Shown here in pieces: positions 18,104 through 27,650 of a DNA stretch of 64,000 nucleotides; within the stretch, counting starts at the first letter, position 1, and every line of letters begins with the position of its first letter. The DNA lies in assembly GCA_019973575.1 (NCBI GenBank), contig BPUI01000002.1, forward strand, positions 124,001 through 188,000, given 5' to 3'. The position numbers were made by a program, and so were the translations under genes. The notes beneath the pieces were generated by a model that did not search any database, was not told the DNA's origin, and worked only from the letters and a program-made list of their open reading frames with translations. The DNA comes from Gemmatimonadetes bacterium T265. Lineage in GTDB: Bacteria; Gemmatimonadota; Gemmatimonadetes; Gemmatimonadales; Gemmatimonadaceae.

Positions 18104-18801
18104 CGCGATCGCACGGCCGTGCACCCCGCGCGGCGCGCGCGCGCGCTGCCGGCATCGCCGTCGTGGTTGCGGCCGCGACCCAGGCCTGCGCCGCACGCGC
18201 GCGTCCGCCCGCGCCGGCGCCGGTCGATCCCGTGACGTCGTCGTGGACGGCGACGCTCGACGGCGCGCGCGCCGCGCTCGCGGCCGGGCGAGCCGCGCGG
18301 GCGGACACGCTGCTCAGCGCGTTCCGCGAGCGGTACCGCGGCCTGCCGCAGAGCGACGAAGCGCTCTACTGGCGGGCGCTCGTCCGGCTAGACGCGCCGG
18401 CGCCTTCCGGCGGGATGAGGCCGGCGCTCGCCGACCTCGACGCGTACCTCGCGAGCACCGCGCCCGACCACCGCGCCGAAGTCAACGTGCTCCGTCGCCT
18501 CGTCATGGAGCTGGACTCGGCCCAGTCCGCGCCGCCGGTCGTCGAACGTGTTCCGGCGCCTGCGCGAATCACCGGCGTCCCGCGCGACACGCTGCGCGCG
18601 CGCGACGAGGAGCTCCAGCGCGCGCGCGCCGACGCGGCCGCGGTTCGGGCGGAACTCGATCGTGTCCGGCGTCGGCTCGCCGCACCCGGGCGCCGGGTGC
18701 CGGCGTCGCAAGGGCAGATCGCGCCCACGCCGGTGACGACTGCGCCCGGGAGTGCGACGCCGTCGAGCACACCGGCCGCGCCGACGACGGCGCCGCCCTG
18801 A
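18100..18801 (+). CDS. Hypothetical lipoprotein with helical repeat and coiled coil
   Basis: This 233-residue protein is coupled to the kinase by ATGA. The N-terminus is Arg-rich, then hydrophobic, ending ATQAC (Cys30, lipobox-like). Residues 48-150 form helical pairs like one or two TPR units (AALAAGRAARADTLLSAF, EALYWRALVRL). Residues about 165-205 form a coiled coil (ARDEELQRARADAAAVRAEL), and the tail is Pro/Thr-rich. The layout resembles small envelope TPR lipoproteins. Its pairing with a membrane kinase suggests it may act in signal input (inference). Confidence 0.6.
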   Translation: MTRSHGRAPRAARARAAGIAVVVAAATQACAARARPPAPAPVDPVTSSWTATLDGARAALAAGRAARADTLLSAFRERYRGLPQSDEALYWRALVRLDAPAPSGGMRPALADLDAYLASTAPDHRAEVNVLRRLVMELDSAQSAPPVVERVPAPARITGVPRDTLRARDEELQRARADAAAVRAELDRVRRRLAAPGRRVPASQGQIAPTPVTTAPGSATPSSTPAAPTTAPP

Positions 18802-18810
18802 ACGCGCCGG

Positions 18811-20904
18811 TCACCCGACCCGGAACAGCTCCATCGCGCGCGCGTACCGCGCGCCGAGCACCGCTCGCAGCTCGCGGTGTTCGGGACGCTGCAACTCCGG
18901 ATCGGCGGCGAGCAGCAGGTCCGCGGCCGCGCGCGCGCGCAGGTTGAGCTCCTCATCGCGCATCGGGTCCGCGATGCGGAACGCGGGGTCGCCGCTCTGC
19001 TGTTTGCCGAACAGGTCGCCCATCCCGCGCAGCGCGAGGTCCGCGCGCGCGATCTCGAAGCCGTCCTCCGTCCCGACGAACACCCGCAAACGCTCGGACG
19101 CCTCCTGCCCCACGTCGCCTAACAGGACGCAGTAGCTCTGCTCCGCTCCGCGCCCGACGCGCCCGCGCAGCTGGTGAAGCTGCGACAGTCCGAAGCGCTC
19201 GGGGTGCTCGACGACCATCACGGTCGCGTTCCCGACGTCAATCCCGACCTCGATCACGGTCGTCGCGACCAGCACGTCGAGCTCCCCGTCGCGGAACGCG
19301 CGCATGACCGCGTCCTTTTCCTCGCCCGCGAGCTTGCCGTGCAGCAGCCCGAGCCGGCGGCCGGCGAACGCGCCGGCGCCGAGCTCCTCGTAGGCCGCCG
19401 TCGCGTTCTTCAAATCGATCTTCTCGCTCTCCGAAACGAGCGGGTAGACGATGTAGGCCTGGCGCCCCGCGGCGACCTGCTGGCGCACGAACGCCAACAC
19501 CCGCTCTCGCGCGCCCTCGGGGCGCAAGGCACTCGTGATCGGCTGCCGCCCCGGCGGCTTCTCGTCGAGGATGCTCACGTCGAGGTCACCGTGCAGGGTG
19601 AGCGCGAGCGAGCGCGGGATCGGCGTCGCGGTCATCAGCAGGACGTCGGGCGCCCGCCCCTTCGCGCCTAACGCCTCCCGCTGTTCGACGCCGAACCGGT
19701 GCTGCTCGTCGATCGCGACGAAGCCGAGCCGGGCGAACTGCGTCGCCTCCTGCACGAGCGCGTGCGTTCCGACGACGAGCAGGGGCTCGTCGCGCGCCAT
19801 GCGCTCCGCCGCCGAGCGCCGTTCGCGCGCGCCCTGGCGCCCGGTGACGAGCAGCGGCTCGATGCCGAGCGGCTCGAGCAGGCGCGCGAACGTGCGGTGG
19901 TGCTGCTCGGCGAGCAGCTCGGTTGGCACCATGACGGCCGCCTGCATCCCGTTTTCCATCGCGAGCAGCGCCGCAAAGAGCGCGACGATCGTCTTGCCAC
20001 TCCCGACGTCGCCCTGCAGCAGCCGATGCATGCGGCGCGGGCTCGTCATGTCCATGACGATCTCGCGGAGGGCGCGCGTCTGCGCGCCCGTCAGCTCGAA
20101 CGGGAGCGTCGCCTTGAGCTTCGACGTCAGCTCGCGCCGGTTGACGAGCGCGACGCCGTCCCGTCCCTCGCGCGCGATCGCGTTGGCTCGGCGGTGCAGG
20201 ATCTGCCACGCGAGCAGTTCCTCGAACGCCAGCCGCGCGCGCCCCTCCATCGCCTCCGCGATCGCGGCCGGGCGGTGGACCATGCGGAGCGCGTCCGGCA
20301 GTTCGGGCACCCCGGCGTCGCGCAGCATCGCGGCCGGCAGGTGCTCGCGCACCTGCGGCAGCAGCTCGTCGAGGTGCGCCTCGACGAGGACGCGGATCTG
20401 CTTGAAGCTGAGCCCCTCGGTCGCCGGGTACACCGACAACACGCGGCCCCCCGCCGTCCCCGCGTCCTCGGGGCCGAGGTTGACGAACTCGCGCGGGTGC
20501 AGCTGACGGCCGTGGAAGAACCGCACGCTGCCGGTGAGGAGCAGCATGTCGTTCTTCTGGATCACGCGGTCGAGGAACGGCTGCCCGGGCCAGCTCGCCT
20601 CGAGCATTCCGCTCGCGTCCTGGACCACCGCCTGGAAGATGCGTAACCCCTTGCGGGTGGGCACCACGCCCTTCGAGATCACGCGCCCGATGACCGTGCC
20701 CTCCATCCCGGGCTCGAGCGCCGCGATGCGCGTGACCGTGCTCGCGTCCTCGTACCGGTGCGGCACGTGCAGCAGCAGGTCGCGCGCCGTGTGCACGCCG
20801 AGCCGCGCCAGCGCCTCGGCGCGCGCGGGCCCGACGCCCTTCAGGTACGTGACGGGCGTGTCGAGCGTGAGTCGGGCCGCGGGGGCGACGCGGGAGGGCG
20901 GCAC
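18811..20904 (-). CDS. recG: ATP-dependent DNA helicase RecG
   Basis: It reverses stalled forks and branch-migrates Holliday junctions. At 697 residues it has an N-terminal wedge/OB domain (VTYLKGVGPARAEALARLGV, then TVIGRVISKGV), a Walker A LLQGDVGSGKTIVALFA (about 290), a DEQH box FVAIDEQHRFGVEQRE, motif III LLMTATPIPRSLALT, and motif VI QLHQLRGRVGRG. The start is the GTG at 20904, ten bases after ftsY. It ends against the convergent lipoprotein gene with only a nine-base gap and no visible hairpin terminator. Two TTA-GGC Leu-Gly pairs carry GTTAGGC. Confidence 0.97.
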   Translation of the reverse strand: MPPSRVAPAARLTLDTPVTYLKGVGPARAEALARLGVHTARDLLLHVPHRYEDASTVTRIAALEPGMEGTVIGRVISKGVVPTRKGLRIFQAVVQDASGMLEASWPGQPFLDRVIQKNDMLLLTGSVRFFHGRQLHPREFVNLGPEDAGTAGGRVLSVYPATEGLSFKQIRVLVEAHLDELLPQVREHLPAAMLRDAGVPELPDALRMVHRPAAIAEAMEGRARLAFEELLAWQILHRRANAIAREGRDGVALVNRRELTSKLKATLPFELTGAQTRALREIVMDMTSPRRMHRLLQGDVGSGKTIVALFAALLAMENGMQAAVMVPTELLAEQHHRTFARLLEPLGIEPLLVTGRQGARERRSAAERMARDEPLLVVGTHALVQEATQFARLGFVAIDEQHRFGVEQREALGAKGRAPDVLLMTATPIPRSLALTLHGDLDVSILDEKPPGRQPITSALRPEGARERVLAFVRQQVAAGRQAYIVYPLVSESEKIDLKNATAAYEELGAGAFAGRRLGLLHGKLAGEEKDAVMRAFRDGELDVLVATTVIEVGIDVGNATVMVVEHPERFGLSQLHQLRGRVGRGAEQSYCVLLGDVGQEASERLRVFVGTEDGFEIARADLALRGMGDLFGKQQSGDPAFRIADPMRDEELNLRARAAADLLLAADPELQRPEHRELRAVLGARYARAMELFRVG

Positions 20905-20913
20905 GGTCGCGCG

Positions 20914-21846
20914 TTAGGCCTCGGCGAGCTCCCGCGCGAACGACGCCGGGTCGAACGGCTCCAGGTCGTCCGCCGCCTCGCCCGTGCCGACGAACTTGAT
21001 CGGCAGGTCGAGCGCCTCGTGCACCGCGACAACGATGCCACCCTTCGCCGTGCTGTCGAGCTTCGTGATCACGATCCCCGTGACCGGCACCGCCTCGGTG
21101 AACTGCCTCGCCTGCTGCACGGCGTTCTGGCCGATCGTCCCGTCGAGCACGAGCAGCGTCTCGTGCGGCGCGCCGGGGAGCCGCTTCGCGACGACGCGGT
21201 GCACCTTCTTCATCTCCTGCATCAGCCCGTCGCTCGTGTGCAGCCGCCCGGCGGTGTCGATGATCACGACGTCCGACCCGCGCGTGACCGCCGCGTCCAC
21301 CGCGTCGAAGGCCACCGCGGCGGGGTCGGTGCCTGGCTTCGCGCCGACGAATTCCGCGCCGGCGCGCTCCGCCCACACGCGCAGCTGGTCGATCGCGCCG
21401 GCGCGGAACGTGTCGCCCGCGCCGACGAGCACGCGCTTCCGCTCCTTCCGCAACCGCGCCGCGAGCTTGCCGATGAACGTGGTCTTCCCCGCCCCGTTCA
21501 CGCCGACGACGAGGATCACCGCCGGCCCGCTCGGCGGCGCGTGCAGCGCGACGTCGCTGTTCCCCTCGCGCAGCTCCGCCTCGACGAGACGCCGCAGCGC
21601 GTCCTGGAACTCGGCCTCGGTCCGGATATAACCCTTTTGCGCATATCCGCCGATCTTGTCGACGAGCTCGAGTGTCGTCGGCACGCCGAAGTCCGCGGCG
21701 AGCAGCCCCTCTTCGAGTTGCTCGAGCGAGCCCTCCCTGACGCCGCCGCGCAGCAGTACGCCGACGTCGGCGTTCGCGACGTCCTTGAACCGTTGCCAGA
21801 GCGAGCGTTTGGGCGCGTCGCCCTCGCGGCGAAATAGCCGGGCCAT
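20914..21846 (-). CDS. ftsY: Signal recognition particle receptor FtsY
   Basis: This GTPase docks SRP-bound ribosomes at the membrane. At 310 residues it has the NG domain: N-bundle from residue 20, G1 VVGVNGAGKTTFIGKLA, G3 IIDTAGRLHTSDGLM, G4 TKLDSTAKGG. It lacks the long acidic A domain of E. coli FtsY, as in many bacteria. I chose the ATG at 21846, opening MARLFRREGDAPKRSLWQR. Its TAA stop lies inside GCCTAAC. It sits between a vWA-like membrane protein and recG at the tail of the division-gene run. Confidence 0.96.
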   Translation of the reverse strand: MARLFRREGDAPKRSLWQRFKDVANADVGVLLRGGVREGSLEQLEEGLLAADFGVPTTLELVDKIGGYAQKGYIRTEAEFQDALRRLVEAELREGNSDVALHAPPSGPAVILVVGVNGAGKTTFIGKLAARLRKERKRVLVGAGDTFRAGAIDQLRVWAERAGAEFVGAKPGTDPAAVAFDAVDAAVTRGSDVVIIDTAGRLHTSDGLMQEMKKVHRVVAKRLPGAPHETLLVLDGTIGQNAVQQARQFTEAVPVTGIVITKLDSTAKGGIVVAVHEALDLPIKFVGTGEAADDLEPFDPASFARELAEA

Positions 21847-21896
21847 GTGAGAAAGTTGATCGGTGGAACGCGTTCGGCGGCCGGCCGTCGGCCGGG

Positions 21897-23759
21897 CTAA
21901 CGCAGCCCGAGCCGCCGACGCGCCACCCACTCGGCGCACAGTAACAGCGTCGCGGCGGCCAGGGGCCACCCCGGGGAGATCGGGACGGCCGGCGCAGGGG
22001 CCTCGCCCAGCGCCCCCCCGATCGGCCCGGATCGCAACGCCGCGGCGCGGGGGAGTAACTCGGCCGAGGCGTTGACGACGAGCAGGCCACCGCCGCCGCT
22101 CACGTCATACACCCCGGGCGCCGGAGAGTCGCTGCGGAACTCGCCGGACTCAGCGTCACGGCGGAGCGCCAGCGTCGTCGGAGCGCCACCCGCGCGCGGG
22201 GTAACCCGTACGTGGGTCACCGTGTCGGTGCGCACGACGCCGCGCCAACGCACGCGCGCACCCGAGCGGACGAAGGCATCCGCCGGCGCGATCGCTCGCG
22301 CGGCGCCCGGCGCCTCGTCCGCGAGCCAGTCGAACACCGCACCCCAGACTGCCGGCGCGGCGCTCGCCCCCGCGCCGCCGCGGAACGCCCAGCGCCAGAA
22401 CCCGCCCGCGGCTACGACCGCGAGATGTCGCCCCGCAGCGTCGACGCCGCCCGCGATGATCGCCCGAGCCGGCCCGCGGCGACCCGCGCGGGCGACGACC
22501 CCGGTCCACCGCTCCCCGACGCGCCCGAGCGCAGTGCGCGCGTCGCCACCCGTGCCTGGGATCTCGACCGGCGGCAGGCTGTCCCACGGAAGCCCCGCGA
22601 GGACGGCCAGCGGCCCCGGCGCGGTCGCCGGTCCCGCATACCAGTCGGTCGCGCTGTCGCCGGGCGCGCCCGCCGGAATCAGCATGAGCGCGCCGCGCCC
22701 GAGCGTGCGTGGATCGCCGAGCGCCGCGGTGTCACCATGCAGCACGAGGACGCGCGCGCCCGCGGCCGCCGCTCGCACGTCGGCCTCCCGCGCCGGCGCA
22801 AGCGTCCCCGCAACTCGCCAAGCTCCGGGCGCGACGCGGTAGTACGCGCGAACGGGGACCGCGAACGCGCCGCGCAGCACGGCGAGCGCGAGCCCGACGT
22901 CGTAGTCGGGCGCCGTACTGACGACGACCGCCCGCGGCACCGCGTTGACGTCGAGCGCGCGCGACGCGGTGTCGTTACGCGCGTCGCCGTCGCCCGCACT
23001 CGAGACGAACGCGCTCAGCACTGCCGTATGGGCCCGAGCGTCAGCCGGGATCGGAAGTCGCACGGTGAACGTGGTGCGGCCGAACCCGGGGAGCGCCGGC
23101 AGCGCACGCTCGACCGTAGGGCTCGCATCGAGACGGACGCCGATCCGACCGGCACCGGCCCCCGCGGAGTCGGCGCCGACCGTGATCGTCACCGTCGCCG
23201 TGTCACCGGGCGCGAGCGTCTCGGGGGCGTCGAGTCGCACCACGGCGGCGTCCGCGCGTCGCGCCGGTCGCACGACCACCACGCGCGACCCGACGGGCGC
23301 GCGCGCGACCGCGTCCGGGTCGTCGACCTCGCCGTCCGTGACGAGTACGAACGGCAGTCCGGTCGTCGCGGCGGACTCGGCGAGCGCGCCGACGCGCGAC
23401 GCGCGGTCGCTCGGTCGGAGGTCGGGCGTGACGGGCCCGGCCGCGCGGAGGGACTCTCCGGTGGCGGCGAGCCGGACGCCCGCCCGCGACGCGAGCCGGC
23501 CCGCGCTGTCGGCGGCCGCGCGCGCGGCGGTCGGGTCGGCGCCGCGGGTCCAGCTCGCCGACGCGTCGAGGGCGACGATCGCGTCCGTGCGCGGCCGGCC
23601 CGCGACGCGCGCGCCGATCGCGACCGCCGCGACTAACGCCACGGCGAGCGCCCGCGCCGCCGCGAGCCAGCCGAACGCCGCGCGCCGCCGCAGCGCCGGC
23701 GCGTACCCCGCGAGCCCGACCACGACGCCGACGAGCGCGGCGAAGATCCACCCCGTCAC
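21897..23759 (-). CDS. vWA-like membrane protein (N-terminal double-TM type), function unknown
   Basis: This 620-residue protein has two N-terminal hydrophobic helices (residues 3-22 and 30-50) separated by a basic loop, a large soluble region, and a C-terminal helix (WPLAAATLLLCAEWVARRR). Residues 58-150 look like a von Willebrand A-type fold: AIVALDASASWTRG opens with a DxSxS motif, later LVTDGEVDD. The middle has beta-sandwich repeats. This matches Bat/YfbK-like membrane proteins that act with MoxR ATPases, but no MoxR or partner is here. It lies between ftsZ and ftsY on the same strand, an unusual place. The function is unknown. Confidence 0.6.
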   Translation of the reverse strand: MTGWIFAALVGVVVGLAGYAPALRRRAAFGWLAAARALAVALVAAVAIGARVAGRPRTDAIVALDASASWTRGADPTAARAAADSAGRLASRAGVRLAATGESLRAAGPVTPDLRPSDRASRVGALAESAATTGLPFVLVTDGEVDDPDAVARAPVGSRVVVVRPARRADAAVVRLDAPETLAPGDTATVTITVGADSAGAGAGRIGVRLDASPTVERALPALPGFGRTTFTVRLPIPADARAHTAVLSAFVSSAGDGDARNDTASRALDVNAVPRAVVVSTAPDYDVGLALAVLRGAFAVPVRAYYRVAPGAWRVAGTLAPAREADVRAAAAGARVLVLHGDTAALGDPRTLGRGALMLIPAGAPGDSATDWYAGPATAPGPLAVLAGLPWDSLPPVEIPGTGGDARTALGRVGERWTGVVARAGRRGPARAIIAGGVDAAGRHLAVVAAGGFWRWAFRGGAGASAAPAVWGAVFDWLADEAPGAARAIAPADAFVRSGARVRWRGVVRTDTVTHVRVTPRAGGAPTTLALRRDAESGEFRSDSPAPGVYDVSGGGGLLVVNASAELLPRAAALRSGPIGGALGEAPAPAVPISPGWPLAAATLLLCAEWVARRRLGLR

Positions 23760-23810
23760 GGCCCGTTCACGCGCGCCGCGCTCGTCCGCCGCGGCGCGCC
23801 GGGCCGCACG

Positions 23811-25016
23811 TCAGTCCATCTGGCGGCGGATGAACGTCGGGATCTCCATGTCGCTCAGGTCCTGCACCGGCAGTCGCTCCGGCGGCGCGTACGTCGCCGG
23901 CCGCGTACGCGGCGCCTCTGCGGCAGGAGCCGCGCGCGGCGTCGGCGAGATGACGCGCGACCCGCCGAGCGGCGTGCGGTCGCGCCCGTCGCGGTTGAAC
24001 GGCAGCACGTTCGGCCCCTTTGCCGCGTCGCCGGCCGAGGCGCCGCCGAGCGCGAGCACCTTGTCGAAGCCGGTCGCGATCACCGTCACGCGGATCTCGC
24101 CCTGCATCGCCGGCTCGTGCACCGCGCCGAAGATGATCTCCGCGTCGTCGCCCACCGCGTCGTGCACGATCTCGTTGATCTGGTGCACCTCGCCCAACGT
24201 GAGGTCGGCGCCGCCTGTGATGTTGACGAGGACGCCGGTGGCCCCCGACACGCTCACGTTGTCGAGCAGCGGCGACGAGATCGCCTGCTGTGCGGCCTCC
24301 ATCGCGCGGTTCTCCCCGCGGCCCATCCCGGTGCCCATGAGCGCGGAGCCGCCGTTCTGCATCACCGTGCGCACGTCGGCGAAGTCCACGTTGACGAGCC
24401 CCGTGACCGAGATGAGCGACGAGATCCCCTGCGTCGCGTGCAGCAGCACCTCGTCCGCCTTCTTCAGCGCGTCCTGGAACGGGATCCCCTTGCCGACGAC
24501 CGCGAGCAGGCGCTCGTTAGGCACGACGATCATCGTGTCGACGTGCTTGCGCATCTCGCTGATCCCCTGCTCCGCCTGGCGCATCCGCTTGCGCCCCTCG
24601 AAGAGGAACGGCTTGGTCACGATCCCGACCGTGAGCGATCCCGCCTCGCGCGCCAGCTCCGCGACGACGGGCGCGGCGCCCGTGCCGGTGCCCCCGCCCA
24701 TCCCGCAGGTGATAAACACGAGGTCCGTGTTCGCCACGACGCGACTGACCTCGTCACGGTTCTCGTCGACCGCCTGGCGCCCGATCTCCGGGCGCGCCCC
24801 GGCGCCGAGCCCGCGCGTCAGTTTCTTACCAATCTGAATCTTAACGTCACTCTTCGAACCGAGGAGCGCCTGCGCGTCCGTGTTGACCGAGATGAACTCG
24901 ACACCTTCCAGGTGCTCCTCGATCATGCGGTTGACGGCGTTGCCGCCGCCGCCGCCGACGCCCACGACCTTCATGCGGGCGTTCTGCGTGGCGCTCTCCT
25001 CAAGCTCGAAAATCAT
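23811..25016 (-). CDS. ftsZ: Cell division protein FtsZ
   Basis: This tubulin-like GTPase forms the Z ring. At 401 residues it has G-box [16 protein letters not shown], the tubulin signature [19 protein letters not shown] (about 98-116), and the T7 loop [11 protein letters not shown]. It ends with the conserved C-terminal peptide [10 protein letters not shown], which binds FtsA and other partners, reached by a short Pro/Arg-rich linker. The ATG at 25016 opens [24 protein letters not shown] lies about 12 bases upstream. A 307-base gap separates it from ftsA, so it may have its own promoter. One CCT-AAC pair carries GCCTAAC. Confidence 0.98.
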   Translation of the reverse strand: MIFELEESATQNARMKVVGVGGGGGNAVNRMIEEHLEGVEFISVNTDAQALLGSKSDVKIQIGKKLTRGLGAGARPEIGRQAVDENRDEVSRVVANTDLVFITCGMGGGTGTGAAPVVAELAREAGSLTVGIVTKPFLFEGRKRMRQAEQGISEMRKHVDTMIVVPNERLLAVVGKGIPFQDALKKADEVLLHATQGISSLISVTGLVNVDFADVRTVMQNGGSALMGTGMGRGENRAMEAAQQAISSPLLDNVSVSGATGVLVNITGGADLTLGEVHQINEIVHDAVGDDAEIIFGAVHEPAMQGEIRVTVIATGFDKVLALGGASAGDAAKGPNVLPFNRDGRDRTPLGGSRVISPTPRAAPAAEAPRTRPATYAPPERLPVQDLSDMEIPTFIRRQMD

Positions 25017-25323
25017 TCGGACGCGACTCCGGAGAACAGCGAGGGGTGGGTGAGGCGGCGTGCGACGCCGCCGCGATGACCGCGGTGACCGCGCGGTATC
25101 GCGCGCACCGTGCGTCTCGTGCGCGCGGCGTCCGGCGACATCAGCCGCGCCTGGGAGGGGGAGGGCGGCGCACCGGCGATACCAGAACCGAGGCCGAATA
25201 TAACGCGCGTCATCGGCGCTGCCACCGCGGCAACTTGTGCCCGGCACGACGTGCCGAAGGGTAGTGCGCGCGCTACGCGCGGCCGCAGTCACACACGGCG
25301 GCGCCGGTCTGGCACGCAATTTT
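25017..25323 (-). other. Long untranslated gap between ftsA and ftsZ
   Basis: This is the only gene-free stretch above 300 bases. No supported ORF or RNA gene is seen. The one AT-rich patch in it reads TTATATT on the minus strand (about 25197-25203), a possible -10 element about 180 bases upstream of ftsZ. No matching -35 at 16-18 bases is evident. It may hold an ftsZ promoter and leader. Confidence 0.35.
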
Positions 25324-26592
25324 TCAGAAGAAATCCTGCAGCCAGAGCTTCAGCCGCGCGGCCCATTTTTCCACCCCCGGCCCGCTCGCGGCCGGCCGCC
25401 GCACCGCGCCCGACGGCGCCACGACCCCGCCCAACGCGGCGCGCGACGCGCCGTACAGCGCGAGCCCGGCGACCGTCGCCTCCCGCGGCGTGTCGAGCGC
25501 CTCGCGAAGCCCCGTCAGGGTGTCGAGCGGGCGCCCCACGCGCACGGTCGCCCCGAACACGTCGCGCGCGAGCTCCGCCGTCCCCAGCAACTCCGCGCCG
25601 CCGCCCGTGAGCACGTAGCCCGCCCCCACCTTGCCGCCGAACCCCGCCTCGTGGACGCCGCGCACGACGAGGTCGAAGATCTCGTCGAGCCGCTGGTGGA
25701 TGATATGGGCCAGCAGTTCGCGCGGCACCTCGCGGCTCGCGTGCGTGGCCGTCCCGGGGAGCGCGATAACCTCGTCCGTGCCGACCAACGCCTCGAGCGC
25801 CGCGCCGTACTGCTCCTTCAACTGCTCGGCGTCGGCGTGCGACACGTTCACGCCGTGTACGAGGTCGCTCGTCACGTGCCCGCCGCCGTACGGGACGGTC
25901 GCGAGGTGGCGGATCTTCCCCTCGTGGAACACCGCGACGTCGGTCTCCGACGCGCCCATCTCGACGAGCGCGACGCCTAACTCCTTCTCGTCCTCGGTCA
26001 GGACGGCGAGCGCACTCGCGAGCGGCTCCAGCACCAGCTCGCGCACGCGGTGGCCGGCGCGCTCGACCGCCTTGCGCACGTTCGCCGCCGGCTGGCTCCC
26101 GATCGTCACGAGGTACATCTCCGTCTCGAGCCGCATGCCGCCCATCCCGACCGGGTCCTGGATCCCCGACGTGCGGTCGACCGTGTACTCCTGCGGGATC
26201 GCGTGCAGCAACTCGCGGTCCGGCGGGATCGCGAGGGCGCGCGCCACCCCGTTCACCCGCTCGACGTCGGCGCGCGTGATCTCGTCGCCGGCCACCGCGA
26301 CGATCCCCTGGCTCGTGACCGCGCGCACGTGCTCGCCCGCGATGCCGCAGTACACGCCGTCCGGCCGCGCGCCCGCCATCCGCTCCGCCTCGTCGAGCGC
26401 GGTGCGCACCGAGCGCGTCGCCTCCTCGATGTCGGCGATCGCGCCGCGGCGGAGCCCCGTCGTCCGCGCCTGCCCGACGCCTAACACGCGCACGCCCGGG
26501 CGGCGCGGCCGCTCGCCGACGACTTCGGCGATCACGGCCGTCGTGCGCGCCGACCCGATGTCGAGTCCGGCGACGATACGTTCCTGCTTCAT
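25324..26592 (-). CDS. ftsA: Cell division protein FtsA
   Basis: This actin-like protein tethers FtsZ to the membrane. At 422 residues it has phosphate-1 motif LDIGSART (10-17), an SHS2/1C domain, and a C-terminal amphipathic helix [16 protein letters not shown] fit for membrane binding. The phosphate-2 loop is unusual: where most FtsA have a D-I-G-G-x-T-T run, this has [12 protein letters not shown] (211-222), with Asp replaced by Glu and a Gly lost. ATP hydrolysis may be altered while binding remains. The ATG at 26592 lacks a Shine-Dalgarno. It sits downstream of ftsQ as in canonical dcw clusters. Confidence 0.95.
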   Translation of the reverse strand: MKQERIVAGLDIGSARTTAVIAEVVGERPRRPGVRVLGVGQARTTGLRRGAIADIEEATRSVRTALDEAERMAGARPDGVYCGIAGEHVRAVTSQGIVAVAGDEITRADVERVNGVARALAIPPDRELLHAIPQEYTVDRTSGIQDPVGMGGMRLETEMYLVTIGSQPAANVRKAVERAGHRVRELVLEPLASALAVLTEDEKELGVALVEMGASETDVAVFHEGKIRHLATVPYGGGHVTSDLVHGVNVSHADAEQLKEQYGAALEALVGTDEVIALPGTATHASREVPRELLAHIIHQRLDEIFDLVVRGVHEAGFGGKVGAGYVLTGGGAELLGTAELARDVFGATVRVGRPLDTLTGLREALDTPREATVAGLALYGASRAALGGVVAPSGAVRRPAASGPGVEKWAARLKLWLQDFF

Positions 26593-26651
26593 ACGGGAGG
26601 GCGTGCGTGAGGCGCGACGGGAACCGCGGGGGGTGGCGACGGGCGGGCGTG

Positions 26652-27650
26652 CTACGGCAGGCGCGCGACCACCTGGTCGCGGAATCGTAAGTCCAGCTCG
26701 GCCGCGCGCACACCGCGGCGCGCGAGGTCGTCCTCGACCGGGCCGAGTTCCGCGAACCGCGCGGCCCCGACGTCGACGGCCGCGCGGACGAGGAGCGGCG
26801 GCGCCCCGCCCGGCTCCGACCCGCCGCCCGCTGGCGCGCCGCTCGCTGGCGCGCGGCCAGAGCCCGTCGCGGGCGCGAGCACGAAATCCAGCTCGTCGTG
26901 CTCCGGCGCCGGCCCCGCCGGCGCGCCGCGCCCGGCGCGCGCGCCTAACACACCGGCCCCGAACGCCGCGCGTGGCGCGCGCGTGACCTCGAGGACCCGC
27001 GCGTAGACGCGCGGCGCCGTGCTCCGCAGCGCGCCGAGCGCGCCGAGCAGCGCGCGGTCCGCGCTCGCCGCGACCGGAACGTCGACCCCGCCGACGCGCG
27101 CCGGCGCGACCGGCAGCGCGACGCCCGCCGAATCATACAGCACCAGCGCGCCGCCCGGCCCGCCCGGCACGACCGCGACCGGCACCCGCTCGTGCACGAC
27201 GACGCGCAAGACGCCCGGCAGCCGCCGCTCGACCCGCGCTCGGTCGACCAGCGGATCCGCGGCGACCCGCCGCGTCAGCGCGTCGAGGTCCGTCCACACC
27301 GACGCGGCCGTGTCGATCCCGAGCCGCGCGACGAGCGCGCGCGGGGACGCGTAGCGCGCGCCCTCGATCTCCACGCGGCGCACGCGGAAGAACGCGAGCC
27401 GCGAGAGCGCGCGCGGCCCCCACCAGCCCGCCGTCCCGATCGCGCCGAGCGCGAGCACGACCCCCGCCGCCGTGACGACGCGGCGCACGCGCGCGCGCGC
27501 GCCCGGCCGGGCGTCGCGCTCCCCCTCGCGCCGCGCGCGCTCGCGCGCGGCATCCTGCCCGTGCGCGGGAGTCGCCGCGGCCGGCGGGCCGGCGTCGTCC
27601 GCCGCTCGGCGGCCGCGCCCCGGACGCGACGGCGCGAGCGCCCCGGTCAC
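26652..27650 (-). CDS. ftsQ: Cell division protein FtsQ/DivIB
   Basis: This bitopic divisome protein bridges FtsA/Z and FtsB/L/I. At 332 residues it has a basic cytoplasmic tail of about 60 residues, one transmembrane helix (VVTAAGVVLALGAIGTAGWW), a POTRA domain (FFRVRRVEIEGARYASPRAL), and the FtsQ beta domain (LPGVLRVVVHERVPVAVVP). A low-complexity Gly/Ala/Pro insert lies near residues 235-275. The start is the GTG at 27650, overlapping the murC stop (GTGA). The frame remains open upstream over murC, but this is not coding. Confidence 0.9.
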   Translation of the reverse strand: MTGALAPSRPGRGRRAADDAGPPAAATPAHGQDAARERARREGERDARPGARARVRRVVTAAGVVLALGAIGTAGWWGPRALSRLAFFRVRRVEIEGARYASPRALVARLGIDTAASVWTDLDALTRRVAADPLVDRARVERRLPGVLRVVVHERVPVAVVPGGPGGALVLYDSAGVALPVAPARVGGVDVPVAASADRALLGALGALRSTAPRVYARVLEVTRAPRAAFGAGVLGARAGRGAPAGPAPEHDELDFVLAPATGSGRAPASGAPAGGGSEPGGAPPLLVRAAVDVGAARFAELGPVEDDLARRGVRAAELDLRFRDQVVARLP

